Of a stretch of DNA of 64,000 nt, positions 35,255 to 43,071 are shown one piece after another (position 1 is the first letter of the stretch; every line of letters begins with the position of its first letter). A program made the translations under genes and the position numbers. Source of the stretch: JAKAWQ01 sp963840545 (GTDB lineage Bacteria; Pseudomonadota; Alphaproteobacteria; Acetobacterales; Acetobacteraceae); NCBI GenBank assembly GCA_963840545.1, contig CAWIZE010000009.1, positions 15,606 through 79,605 of the forward strand, in the 5' to 3' direction. The notes below the pieces were generated by a model that had not been told where the DNA came from, made no database searches, and saw only the letters and a program-made list of their open reading frames with translations.

Positions 35255-35562
35255 GTGCAGAGGGCCGATCTGATCCTCGAGGATCGCGAGGATCTGTCGG
35301 ACGGGGCGATCATTCAAATGCGAATCCGGCGCGCGCCGTCGCCGGTGCCGCCGTCGCGGCATTCCTTCAAATATTCGCCGGTCTATGGGCGGTCGGGCGA
35401 GCGAATTGGTACGGTTCGACAACGAGCGTGGCAAGGGAGACCACGAGCATATTCGCGGGGTGGAGAGCGCTTATCGATTCGTCGGACCGGCAATTCGTCG
35501 GGCCGGGGAGGTTGATCGAAGACTTCAAGGCCGCGGTCAGGGAAGCGAGGCGGGAAGGATGA
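35255..35562 (+). pseudogene. TumE-like toxin (DUF6516), broken by two frameshifts
   Basis: Three frames in turn encode a TumE-family toxin. They are QRADLILEDREDLSDGAIIQ...FKYSPVYGRSGERI, then VRFDNERGKGDHEHIRGVE with AYRFVG, then RLIEDFKAAVREARREG ending at 35562. The first break is an extra G at 35408 in GGTAC. The second is an imperfect 16-bp tandem duplication at 35477-35508, which shifts the frame by one. Removing both gives a normal ~98-residue toxin. The GTG at 35255 is a guess for the start. It overlaps the antitoxin gene by 4 bases. TumE homologues act as toxins paired with a DNA-binding antitoxin. Confidence 0.72.
35477..35508 (+). repeat. 16-bp tandem duplication inactivating the toxin gene
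   Basis: ATTCGTCGGACCGGCA is followed at once by ATTCGTCGGGCCGGGG (13 of 16 identical). One copy removed restores the TumE reading frame through YRFVGPGRLIEDFKAAV, so the duplication is the likely inactivating event. Confidence 0.7.
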
Positions 35563-35927
35563 TGAGCGAGAAAGCGCAGGCGCATATCGGGGATGGGCTC
35601 GATGATATGGGTCGGCGGTTGGTCGACGCCTGGCGGCGGGCGGAGCGTGGCGAGCTCACCGGGGAGAATGCCGAGCGGCATGTTGGGCTTCAGAGCTATG
35701 AGCCGTTCGCGCGGGTTATGGCTCTTCGCCAGCTGGAGTTGCTCCGTCACGTCCATCGGCAGCCCGCCCGTAGCGTGCGGGCCTTGGCGCCGGCGCTTGG
35801 GCGGGATTGCCGGCGGGTCCATGAGGACGTGCAGGCGCTGGTGAATGCCCGCCTGCTCGATCGCGACGGGAGCGGCTTGCATGCCGATTACGGGACGGTG
35901 CGCATCGAGACACGGCTGGCGCTTTAG
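35559..35927 (+). CDS. TumA-like antitoxin, winged-helix DNA-binding protein (HVO_A0114 type)
   Basis: A 122-residue protein with an acidic N-terminal half (GRRLVDAWRRAERGELTGENAERHVGLQSYEPFARVM) and a C-terminal winged helix (RQLELLRHVHRQPARSVRAL, then GRDCRRVHEDVQALVNARLLDRD). This is the pattern of the HVO_A0114-type regulators encoded after TumE toxins. The ATG at 35559 overlaps the toxin stop. The gene is intact while the toxin is broken, as expected for a decaying toxin-antitoxin pair. It probably binds the inverted repeat at 35203. Confidence 0.75.
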   Translation: MMSEKAQAHIGDGLDDMGRRLVDAWRRAERGELTGENAERHVGLQSYEPFARVMALRQLELLRHVHRQPARSVRALAPALGRDCRRVHEDVQALVNARLLDRDGSGLHADYGTVRIETRLAL

Positions 35928-35996
35928 GTCCTGTGCACTCTAGGGATTCCGGCGCGGCCGAAGCCGTGATTCAAGACTGCCTTTGGCGAGGAGGCA

Positions 35997-36263
35997 GTGA
36001 TGGCGGGCTTCGACCGGCTGGTGCCGAGCGATAGGCAGTGGGGGCGGATAGCAGAGCATATCATTGGGGATGAGCGGACGCGGGGATCGCCGGGGCGCGA
36101 CAACCGGATGTTCGTCGAGAGCGTGCTCTGGATCGTGCGCACGGGGGTGCCTTGGCGGGATTTGCCGGAGATATTCGGCGCCTGGAACGGCGCGCTTCGC
36201 CGCTTTAGCCGCTGGCGCGGCATCGCGCGCCTGGACAAACAGCTCCGTGTCGGCTTGCTATGA
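35997..36263 (+). pseudogene. IS5-family transposase, 5' fragment
   Basis: An 88-codon frame (FDRLVPSDRQWGRIAEHI, then RMFVESVLWIVRTGVPWRDLPE, FGAWNGALRRFSRW) matches the first orf (DUF4096 domain) of IS5-family insertion sequences of the IS1031/IS427 type. It stops just after the RRFSRW block, where it abuts an unrelated ISAzo13 fragment. The second orf with the catalytic residues is missing. Confidence 0.75.
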
Positions 36264-36980
36264 AAGCCGGCGCTGGGAACCGGCCGTCTCGGTCGATACG
36301 AAGAAGAAGGAACTCGTCGGAGACTTCAATAATGGCGGTCGCGAACTGCGCCCCAAGGGCGATCCCGAACCCGTCCGGGTGCATGATGTCATGCTTCCCG
36401 AACTGGGCAAGGTGGCGCCCGCGGGGTCTACGACATCGCCGCCAAGGCCGGTCGGGTCAACCTCGGCATCACAAGTGATACCGCCGCCTTCGCGGTGGAA
36501 AGCATCCGGCGCCGGGGGCAGGAACTCGGACAATCTCGCTACCGGAGCGCCAATCGGATTCCGATCACCGCCGATTGCGGCGGCAGCAACGGCGCACGGG
36601 TGCGCCGCGGGAAGACTGAGTTGCAAACGCTGGCCGATCAGACAGGTTTGTCCATCACCGTGGCGCACCTGCCGCCGGGCGCCAGCAAATGGAACCGCAT
36701 CGAGCATCGCCGGTTCTCCTTCATCGCCCGGAACTGGCGTGGCAAGCCCTTGCTGACCCATCAGGTCATCGTCCAACCGATCGCCGGCACCACGATCGAG
36801 AAGGGCCTGACCGTCCAGTGCCGGCTCGACGACAGCGTCTACGAAAAAGGCATCAGGGCTTCCGACACCGCGATGGCGAAACGGAACATCACGCCCGCCC
36901 TCCTCCACGGTGGGTGGAACGACACCATCGAACCCGGAAAGCCAGACAACCGACGCTGTCAGTTTGTCTCATTCCCTTAG
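36264..36980 (+). pseudogene. ISAzo13-family transposase, 3' fragment with frameshift
   Basis: The frame VSVDTKKKELVGDFNNGGRE breaks near 36420 and continues in another frame as VYDIAAKAGRVNLGITSDT. It then runs on as RIPITADCGGSNGARVR and LPPGASKWNRIEHRRFSFI, the conserved catalytic part of ISAzo13 transposases. The N-terminal third is missing and one base is lost near 36415-36420. No terminal repeats were found. It is a dead remnant fused to the IS5 fragment. Confidence 0.8.
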
Positions 36981-37086
36981 GACCGGCGCGAGGCTCGATG
37001 GTATGTCCAATGCCCCGGCCTTCCGTGCCATTGGCGCACGATGTCTCTGCGTGGAGGTCGCTTTTCTGCGAGGGAAGGAAACAGAT

Positions 37087-37848
37087 ATGGGCGCGACCCA
37101 ACTCCTGATCGCAGCGGTACTTCTCGCCGCCCTCTCGGCCCCGGCCGGCGCCGCCGATTTCTGGGGGCGGATGCTGCCCGGTCAGCCGAGCAACTTCATC
37201 TTCGGCTACGGCTCGTTGATCAACACCGCATCGCGCAACGCAACCGCGATCCGACCGATCCAAGCGATCCCGGTGCGCGTCTCCGCTGCGTTCGGTTATG
37301 TGCGCACGTGGGACGATCGCTCTTCATCGGGATTCACCGCGCTCGGCCTCGCACGGCCCGCGCCCGGAGAGCAGCCGATGACAATCAACGGCGTGCTCTT
37401 TCCGGTCGAGGGGGGCGACATGACGGCCTTCGACGCACGAGAAACAGGCTATGCGCGGGTCGAGGTGCCCGGCCCCGACATCGAGGCGGTATCCTGGCAG
37501 CGCCTCCCCGCGCAGGGCAAGATCTGGGTGTATATTCCCGAGCTTCGTGGCAAGCCGCCTGGAGTGGGCCTGCCGCAACCGAACCCGTCATTCCCCCTCC
37601 TCGAGTCCTACATCGACGTCGTCATCGAAGGCGGCTTGGAGTACGGCCCCGGCTTTGCCCGCGAGATCATCGAGACCACGACCGGTTGGAGCCGTTATTG
37701 GCTGAACGATCGGGAGCTCGGGCGCCGGCCGTGGGTATTCGACAAGAGCTACAGCGCGGTGGACGGGCTCCTGGCGGCGCTCGCCCCGCACTTCACGGAC
37801 CGCTTGTTCCCCGAGCAATACGCGGCGGAGGACCTTCTCGCGAAATAA
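37087..37848 (+). CDS. Secreted gamma-glutamylcyclotransferase-fold protein
   Basis: A 253-residue protein with a signal peptide (MGATQLLIAAVLLAALSAPA, cleaved near residue 22) and the GGCT-fold signature FIFGYGSL (YGSL at 41-44). FDARETGYARVEV supplies the usual acidic catalytic region. Family members cyclise gamma-glutamyl peptides; a periplasmic member is unusual and its substrate is unknown. The ATG at 37087 follows GGAAGGAAACAG. A longer open frame reading in from the IS remnant is not likely to be translated. Confidence 0.78.
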   Translation: MGATQLLIAAVLLAALSAPAGAADFWGRMLPGQPSNFIFGYGSLINTASRNATAIRPIQAIPVRVSAAFGYVRTWDDRSSSGFTALGLARPAPGEQPMTINGVLFPVEGGDMTAFDARETGYARVEVPGPDIEAVSWQRLPAQGKIWVYIPELRGKPPGVGLPQPNPSFPLLESYIDVVIEGGLEYGPGFAREIIETTTGWSRYWLNDRELGRRPWVFDKSYSAVDGLLAALAPHFTDRLFPEQYAAEDLLAK

Positions 37849-38012
37849 CCGGCCACAGCGGGCTCACCGCGCGGAAGGGGCCGGGTCGGTGGCCGATTCG
37901 GCTCCGAAGCTTGACCCCTTTCTGGAGTGGGCCCCCAGGGGGCGGACAGCTTCAGGTGAGCTGCCCCCGGTATTGCACCGGCACGGCGCGGTTCATCTTG
38001 GATGGGCCAAAC

Positions 38013-39188
38013 TCAATCGATCGCCCCAGCCCCCGATCGACGCATCGCGGGCGCCGCCACGTTGAAGCGCGGGACAGGGCAAGCGCATTTCGGGCATGCC
38101 TCCCGGTGGCACGCCCTGCAGAACGGCTTCGCACAGTTCGCGCAGCGAGCAAGTCCCGCCGGTATCACGAGATGCATCGCGTCGTCGCAGACCAGCCGCG
38201 GGCGCTCGACAGAACGGCTGAATTCGCACGCGGGCGACTCCAGTCGCCGTGCGAGAGGGTTCCAGTCGAGATGGATCACGCGCTGCGTTTTGCGTCGTCG
38301 GACCTGCACCGCGAAGCGCTCCACTGGCATCGCCAGATCGAGCGTCTGCACCCACTCGATGCTGACCCGCATCGCATATTGTCGCGTCAGATCGTCGACC
38401 TTGGCCTGGTATTCGCGCCCGATCGCCGCGCCACGCTGCTCCTCGCGCCGGCGCACCGGATCGCCTTCCGGGAGCCCAACAAGGCGACGCATGGCTTCGC
38501 GGTGGAGGTCGTCGTGATAGGCATGCAACCGGTCCTGGTCACGGCTCAGCCGTCGGAGCAGCCCCTTGGTGAATGGGGCGAGCGCCGCGTCCAGCCGAAA
38601 CGGCAGCGCACCGGCCAGCGTGTCGAGCACGCGCTGGCGGTCCCAGAGAGGCGGGAGATGTTCGTCCGGCGTCGCCGAATCGCCGTTCGGCGCGTCGAAC
38701 CATGACGCGATCTGGTGAAGCACCGCGTCCGGAAGCGCGCCGGTCGCCTGGTTGATCCCGAGCCGAAGCACGCCCTCGCGCTTCTCGTCCGATACCGCGG
38801 CAAAGCGGAAGTCGAAAATCAGATAGCGGGTCCAGGCGGGCGTAACCCCGAGCAGCCGAAACGTCGCGTTGTCGAGCACGAGTTCGTGCGCGAGCAGCCG
38901 CTCCGGCTCCGAAGGGGCCCGCACCTCGGGGAGGAGCGCCTGCCGGGCCCATCGTCCTCTCTCACCGAGTAGCCGTCCGAACCGCTCAATCCAATCATTC
39001 TCCAGCCCGACCCGGCGCGCGCCGGATGGCAGCGTCGCTCCGAACCCGAGTCGGCACAGTTCCGGCAGTTCAAGCACCTGTCGGACGGGCGGCGGCACCA
39101 ATATCTCCAGCCCCTCCGGCTCGATCGCGTCGACGAGCGCGCCTTCCCTCGCCAGCAGCGCGGCGACGAAACCTTGCATGCGGCCCAT
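38013..39188 (-). CDS. Zinc-ribbon partner of the SNF2 helicase, unknown function
   Basis: A 391-residue protein encoded one base after the helicase stop (TGA-G-ATG); an ATG at 39200, overlapping the helicase end, is also possible. The body (EGLEILVPPPVRQVLELPEL, then HELVLDNATFRLLGVTPAW and AAVSDEKREGVLRLGINQATG) has no family I recognise. The C-terminus has a cysteine cluster CANC-CRAC-CPKC within ~25 residues, a zinc-ribbon-like nucleic-acid or protein binding module. It is rich in arginine and helical. Tight coupling implies it works with the helicase. Confidence 0.7.
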   Translation of the reverse strand: MGRMQGFVAALLAREGALVDAIEPEGLEILVPPPVRQVLELPELCRLGFGATLPSGARRVGLENDWIERFGRLLGERGRWARQALLPEVRAPSEPERLLAHELVLDNATFRLLGVTPAWTRYLIFDFRFAAVSDEKREGVLRLGINQATGALPDAVLHQIASWFDAPNGDSATPDEHLPPLWDRQRVLDTLAGALPFRLDAALAPFTKGLLRRLSRDQDRLHAYHDDLHREAMRRLVGLPEGDPVRRREEQRGAAIGREYQAKVDDLTRQYAMRVSIEWVQTLDLAMPVERFAVQVRRRKTQRVIHLDWNPLARRLESPACEFSRSVERPRLVCDDAMHLVIPAGLARCANCAKPFCRACHREACPKCACPVPRFNVAAPAMRRSGAGAID

Positions 39189-39189
39189 C

Positions 39190-41544
39190 TCAGGCGGCAT
39201 CGAGATCGTTCCCGAACAGTGCCTCGTCCAGTTGCTTGACGCTCTCGTACTGGCGTCGGGCGGAGAGCAGATGGTGCTCAAGTTGCGCGAAGGCGGCCGC
39301 GCGCGCTGCGTCCGTGCCTTGCAGCCAGGCATCGAGCACCAAGGTGGAGAATTCCTGCTGCTCCTCAACCTCGCCGAGGATGGCGCCGACCTCACCCACG
39401 ACCAGTTCGAACATGTTGATCTTCTCGTCGAGGATCCGCAGCACCTCGTCTTCGATCGTCCCGGCCGCGGCCAGGTTGAAAATATACACGTCGCGTGCCT
39501 GGCCAATCCTGTCGATGCGGCCGACGCGCTGCTCGATGGCCATCGGGTTCCATGGAATGTCGAAGTTGATGAGAGTGTTGCAAAATTGCAGATTGCGGCC
39601 CTCACCGCCGGATTCGCTGCACAGGAAAAGCGGAACGTGGTCGCGGAAGGCATCCACCGCTGCGTCTTTTTCCGGGCCGGACATGCCCCCGTCGAACAGG
39701 GAGAACTGCGTGCCTTGCCGACGCATGATGTCCACGAGATTTGCCAGGCTGTCGCGGTGGTGCACGAACACCATCTTCTTCTCGGCTGGATTGTGCGCGA
39801 GCAATCGGAGCAATGCGTCCTCCTTTGCCCCCGCGCCGCTGGCCCGATAGCGTTCAAGCAGCGCGGTCCAACGTGCGTCTCCGGGATGGCGCTCAGCGAA
39901 GCGGGCGAGGGCGCCGGCAGCCGCGGCCGGTGAGGACCCCGCCGCGGCGAGCAGGTGTTGGACCGCGAGCCGGTGTTCGCCACCTGCCGCGACCTCGCGC
40001 ACGAGGCCGGTCAGATCGCGATAGCAGGCCGCTTCGGTCTCGGAGGGAGCGGCGCGCAGCGTCGAGGCATGCCGTCGGGGCAGCCGGAGCGCGGCGAGGG
40101 CGCGCGTGTTGCGCACCATCGCCCCGCGCATCAGATCTCGCAGCCGCTCGCGGTTCGCCGGTACTCGCGGCTTGCCCGGGACCATGTAAAGGGATCGGAA
40201 CTCCCTCTGTGTCTTGAAGATGCCGGGCTTGAGTAGCGTCAGCAGGTTATAGAGCTCCAAGAGGTCGTTCTGCACCGGTGTCGCCGAGAGCAGCAGGAGA
40301 AAGCGCTTCCGCAGGGCGTTCACGAGGCGGTAGCCGGCGCTGGACTGGTCGCGCAGGTGGTGCGCTTCGTTGACCACGACGACGTCGGAGTGCAGGCCGC
40401 AGAGAAGCTCGGCGTGCTCCTTGCGGCGAGCGGCGGCGATGGAAGCGATCACGCGTGGTTGCGCCCAGAAGCGCGACGGTTCTGCGCGCAGCAAGGCATC
40501 ATGGGTTGTCGCAAAAGCCAAACCGAACTTGCTCTGCATCTCGTCGCGCCATTGGCCGACCAGCGACGCCGGCGTCAGGATCAGGATGCGCTCGGCCATA
40601 CCGCGCAGCACATATTCCTTCAGCACCATGCCGGCCTCGACGGTCTTGCCAAGTCCAACCTCGTCGGCCAGCAGCACCCGACCGCGGTACTGCTTGAGCA
40701 CTTTCCGCACGGTCTCGACCTGATACCAATGCGTCTCCACACCTTGAAGTGTCGGCAGGCAGAGCAGTTCGTCGAAGCCCTCGAACAGGCTGAGCCTGGT
40801 CAGCTCGGCGCGGAGCCGAAACCACTCCAGCTCCCCCGAGACACCGTCGAGCTGGATCGCCTCCGGATTGGCAATCTCGACCCGCACGGCAAAACCAGCG
40901 TCCAGTCGCGGCAGCCCCGGCGTCGGCGGGGACGCGGCAGCGTCGGTCAGCCCGGCGCACGGCGCCGAGGTCTCGGTCCGCCTGGCGGAACGGGGCGAGG
41001 CCCGAACGGCGCCGCGCGACTGCGCCCGGATCTGGTCGAGCCGGAGCTCCGCCAGCTGCTCGCGCAGCCAATCCTGCATGACATCGTCGCCCACGAACCA
41101 GCGAGCGGCGATCGGATAGGAATGCAGGCCGTCGGCCCCGAGCATCGCCTGGGCGCGGCTGAATTGGCCCTGCTGCGCGAGCGCGAGCGCGGTCAGCAGC
41201 GTGGTCGGCTTGCCGCAGGCGAAGCGCTTCCGGTAGCGCTTCAGGAACGCCAAGGCTCGCTCGGGCCGTCGCGCCGCCATTACCGCGAGCGCCGCCAGCA
41301 ACAGCAGTTCCGGGTCGCCAGGACAGGCACGCACTGCCTCCTCGGCGACGCCGGATGCGTCCGCCGGCCGCTCGGCGAGGGCCGCGCGCAACCGCATGGC
41401 CCAGGCCGCCGCCTCGGGACGTTCCGACAAGCGTTCATCCGGTCCTGCGACCGGCGGCCGTGCCTGCTTGCCGACACTCATGCCGACCGATCCGCCGCCT
41501 CTCAAAGCACGCCTCACCCCGACATCGGCCGAGTCGGCGTTCAT
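39190..41544 (-). CDS. SNF2/RapA-like helicase with N-terminal repeat domain
   Basis: A 784-residue SF2 ATPase of the SNF2/RapA group. Residues ~45-140 look like TPR-type helical repeats. The ATPase core has motif I DEVGLGKTVEAG (~293-305), motif II, motif III SATPVQND, and the C-terminal lobe ending QRVGRIDRIGQ. Motif II reads NEAH (Asn392) where DEAH is expected, so ATP hydrolysis may be altered. The ATG at 41544 was preferred to a GTG at 41553. It forms a two-gene unit with the zinc-ribbon protein. Similar enzymes remodel RNA polymerase, repair complexes or act in phage defence; which applies here is unknown. Confidence 0.88.
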   Translation of the reverse strand: MNADSADVGVRRALRGGGSVGMSVGKQARPPVAGPDERLSERPEAAAWAMRLRAALAERPADASGVAEEAVRACPGDPELLLLAALAVMAARRPERALAFLKRYRKRFACGKPTTLLTALALAQQGQFSRAQAMLGADGLHSYPIAARWFVGDDVMQDWLREQLAELRLDQIRAQSRGAVRASPRSARRTETSAPCAGLTDAAASPPTPGLPRLDAGFAVRVEIANPEAIQLDGVSGELEWFRLRAELTRLSLFEGFDELLCLPTLQGVETHWYQVETVRKVLKQYRGRVLLADEVGLGKTVEAGMVLKEYVLRGMAERILILTPASLVGQWRDEMQSKFGLAFATTHDALLRAEPSRFWAQPRVIASIAAARRKEHAELLCGLHSDVVVVNEAHHLRDQSSAGYRLVNALRKRFLLLLSATPVQNDLLELYNLLTLLKPGIFKTQREFRSLYMVPGKPRVPANRERLRDLMRGAMVRNTRALAALRLPRRHASTLRAAPSETEAACYRDLTGLVREVAAGGEHRLAVQHLLAAAGSSPAAAAGALARFAERHPGDARWTALLERYRASGAGAKEDALLRLLAHNPAEKKMVFVHHRDSLANLVDIMRRQGTQFSLFDGGMSGPEKDAAVDAFRDHVPLFLCSESGGEGRNLQFCNTLINFDIPWNPMAIEQRVGRIDRIGQARDVYIFNLAAAGTIEDEVLRILDEKINMFELVVGEVGAILGEVEEQQEFSTLVLDAWLQGTDAARAAAFAQLEHHLLSARRQYESVKQLDEALFGNDLDAA

Positions 41545-41651
41545 CACCGCCACATTATGCCACCCGGCCGGAGTACATGATCGCCGATATGCCGGTCGAG
41601 GCTCGAACTGTCGTCCGGTGCTTCGGCCGGGTGAAACACCCGCCGGAAACC

Positions 41652-41750
41652 GCCCAGAGCCTGAAATTGCCCAGAGCCTGAAATTGCCCAGAGCCTGAAA
41701 TTGCCCAGAGCCTCAAATTGCCCGGAGCCTGCAAATTGCCCGGAGCCTGG
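41652..41750. repeat. 17-bp intergenic tandem repeat
   Basis: Units of GCCCAGAGCCTGAAATT are repeated about 5.7 times, the first three identical and the last three diverging. It lies upstream of the helicase operon in a long non-coding gap (41545-42070). There are no spacers, so it is not a CRISPR array. Nothing else recognisable fills this gap apart from the inverted repeat at 41938. Confidence 0.9.
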
Positions 41751-41937
41751 CGGCGACAAAGCCAGCACAGGACGGCGGCGCCAGGGACGGTCCAGGGAAG
41801 GCATGGTCGCGGTGGGCGAGGTGCGACGCCCGCTCGGCCACGCTGGTCCTCGTCGACGACCCGGCGTGCCCGCCGAAGCGGAGACCATCGGATCGCGGGC
41901 GGCTGCTTCGGGAATTTCCTATTGATTTTGCACCAAA

Positions 41938-41957
41938 AATGTCCAAGTGAGGACATT
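41938..41957. promoter_or_regulatory. Inverted repeat AATGTCC-(6)-GGACATT
   Basis: A perfect 7-bp inverted repeat in an AT-rich stretch (TATTGATTTTGCACCAAAA just before it), ~115 bp upstream of the 23-codon microprotein gene. It is a candidate operator; the regulator is unknown. Confidence 0.4.
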
Positions 41958-42070
41958 GGCGGCGGGGAGCGCGAGTCTCTTCGGGCGCGCCATGATTTCA
42001 ATCACTTGGCGGCAAGCCGACAAGAAACACCGAAAAACGCTACGGCTCCGGTACGGGGAAGGAAGCGAAA

Positions 42071-42142
42071 ATGGCATATCTCGCGATCGGGTTGATCGTG
42101 TTCATCCTGCTCGGACTTTGGTTCAAGCGGTTGGGGGTTTAA
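42071..42142 (+). CDS. Single-helix membrane microprotein, 23 aa
   Basis: ATG to TAA encodes 23 residues that form one hydrophobic helix with a short basic C-terminus (AIGLIVFILLGLWFKRLGV). GGAAGCG eight bases upstream could be the ribosome site. The composition is that of small membrane proteins that tune larger complexes. It stands alone between the 17-bp repeat region and the DUF4239 gene. Confidence 0.45.
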   Translation: MAYLAIGLIVFILLGLWFKRLGV

Positions 42143-42282
42143 GCCGCCCCCGGCGGATCTGCGCTCGTCAAGGGCTCTGCGGCATATCCGGGCGGCGCAA
42201 CAGGCGGCCTCAGTCAGCCTGACCGGGGTCATGGAAAACCATGCCCGCGCAACGTGTGCCGCGCCGCGCGCGGGCGAGGGCG

Positions 42283-43071
42283 CTACGGCGTCCTGGTCCG
42301 GGCGAGGTCCTCGAATACGATGGCGAGCGCGTGCGGCCGGACCCTTACGGTGCCGGTGAAGGGGCGGTCGATCGCGACGATGACCAGGAGCTGCGAGGAG
42401 ATCAGCAGCGCGAGCAGGCCCGTCATGAGGGCCTGGGCGCGCACGTTCCCGGTACCGAAGAAGAAGGTGAAACCGATGGTCACGGCGGCGCCTACGAAAA
42501 GCGCCAGCCAGACGACGGCGGGGATGCCGCTGACCGCCATCACGAGCCTGGCGCGGCGGGCCTGGGTCAGCATGTCGAGCTGATGGAGGATCTCGGCAAG
42601 CAGGACGCCGCCCCGGCGATCGCCGGGGTGGAAGGCGAGGACGGTGCCATAGACGCGGTCCAGCGCCTGAGTCACGTCCGGACTCTCGCGGCCTCGCCCC
42701 ATCGCCGGCCAGTCCTTGGCGATCGCGGCTTCAAGATAGGCACTGACTCCGTCGCGGAGCTCGGCCCCCTCCGCGCCCCCGATCCCCCCGGCGAGGCGGT
42801 AGACGCTCGCGGCGGCGCCAGCCTCCTGAACGACCACGGTCTCCGCGTCGTTGAACCTCTGCCACACCAAGATAACGGCGAAAGCAAGCAGCACGGCATA
42901 GAGGACGCCGACCGCGGCGAATTTGAAGCCGGCGACCTCGTTGTTGGTGCGCAGCCTTTCCAGCGCGATATTGCGGCGGATGAGGACCGGGCCGAGCATG
43001 CTGACGAGAGTGATCAGCCCGATGATAAGGGTGCCGGAGAGCCAGAGTGGCGCCGCGGTGAAGAACATCAT
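42283..43071 (-). CDS. DUF4239 membrane protein (bestrophin-like)
   Basis: A 262-residue protein with two helices near the start (LWLSGTLIIGLITLVSMLG; VLYAVLLAFAVILVW) and two near the end (VVWLALFVGAAVTIGFTFFF; LLALLISSQLLVIVAIDRPF), flanking a soluble helical middle. This is the DUF4239 pattern, a family distantly like bestrophin channels. The ATG at 43071 was chosen; it overlaps the end of the decayed ABC frame. Function unknown. Confidence 0.78.
   Translation of the reverse strand: MMFFTAAPLWLSGTLIIGLITLVSMLGPVLIRRNIALERLRTNNEVAGFKFAAVGVLYAVLLAFAVILVWQRFNDAETVVVQEAGAAASVYRLAGGIGGAEGAELRDGVSAYLEAAIAKDWPAMGRGRESPDVTQALDRVYGTVLAFHPGDRRGGVLLAEILHQLDMLTQARRARLVMAVSGIPAVVWLALFVGAAVTIGFTFFFGTGNVRAQALMTGLLALLISSQLLVIVAIDRPFTGTVRVRPHALAIVFEDLARTRTP

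Noticed and set aside
41652..41750. CRISPR array
   Set aside because: Units are contiguous without spacers and only 17 bp long; no cas genes are present.
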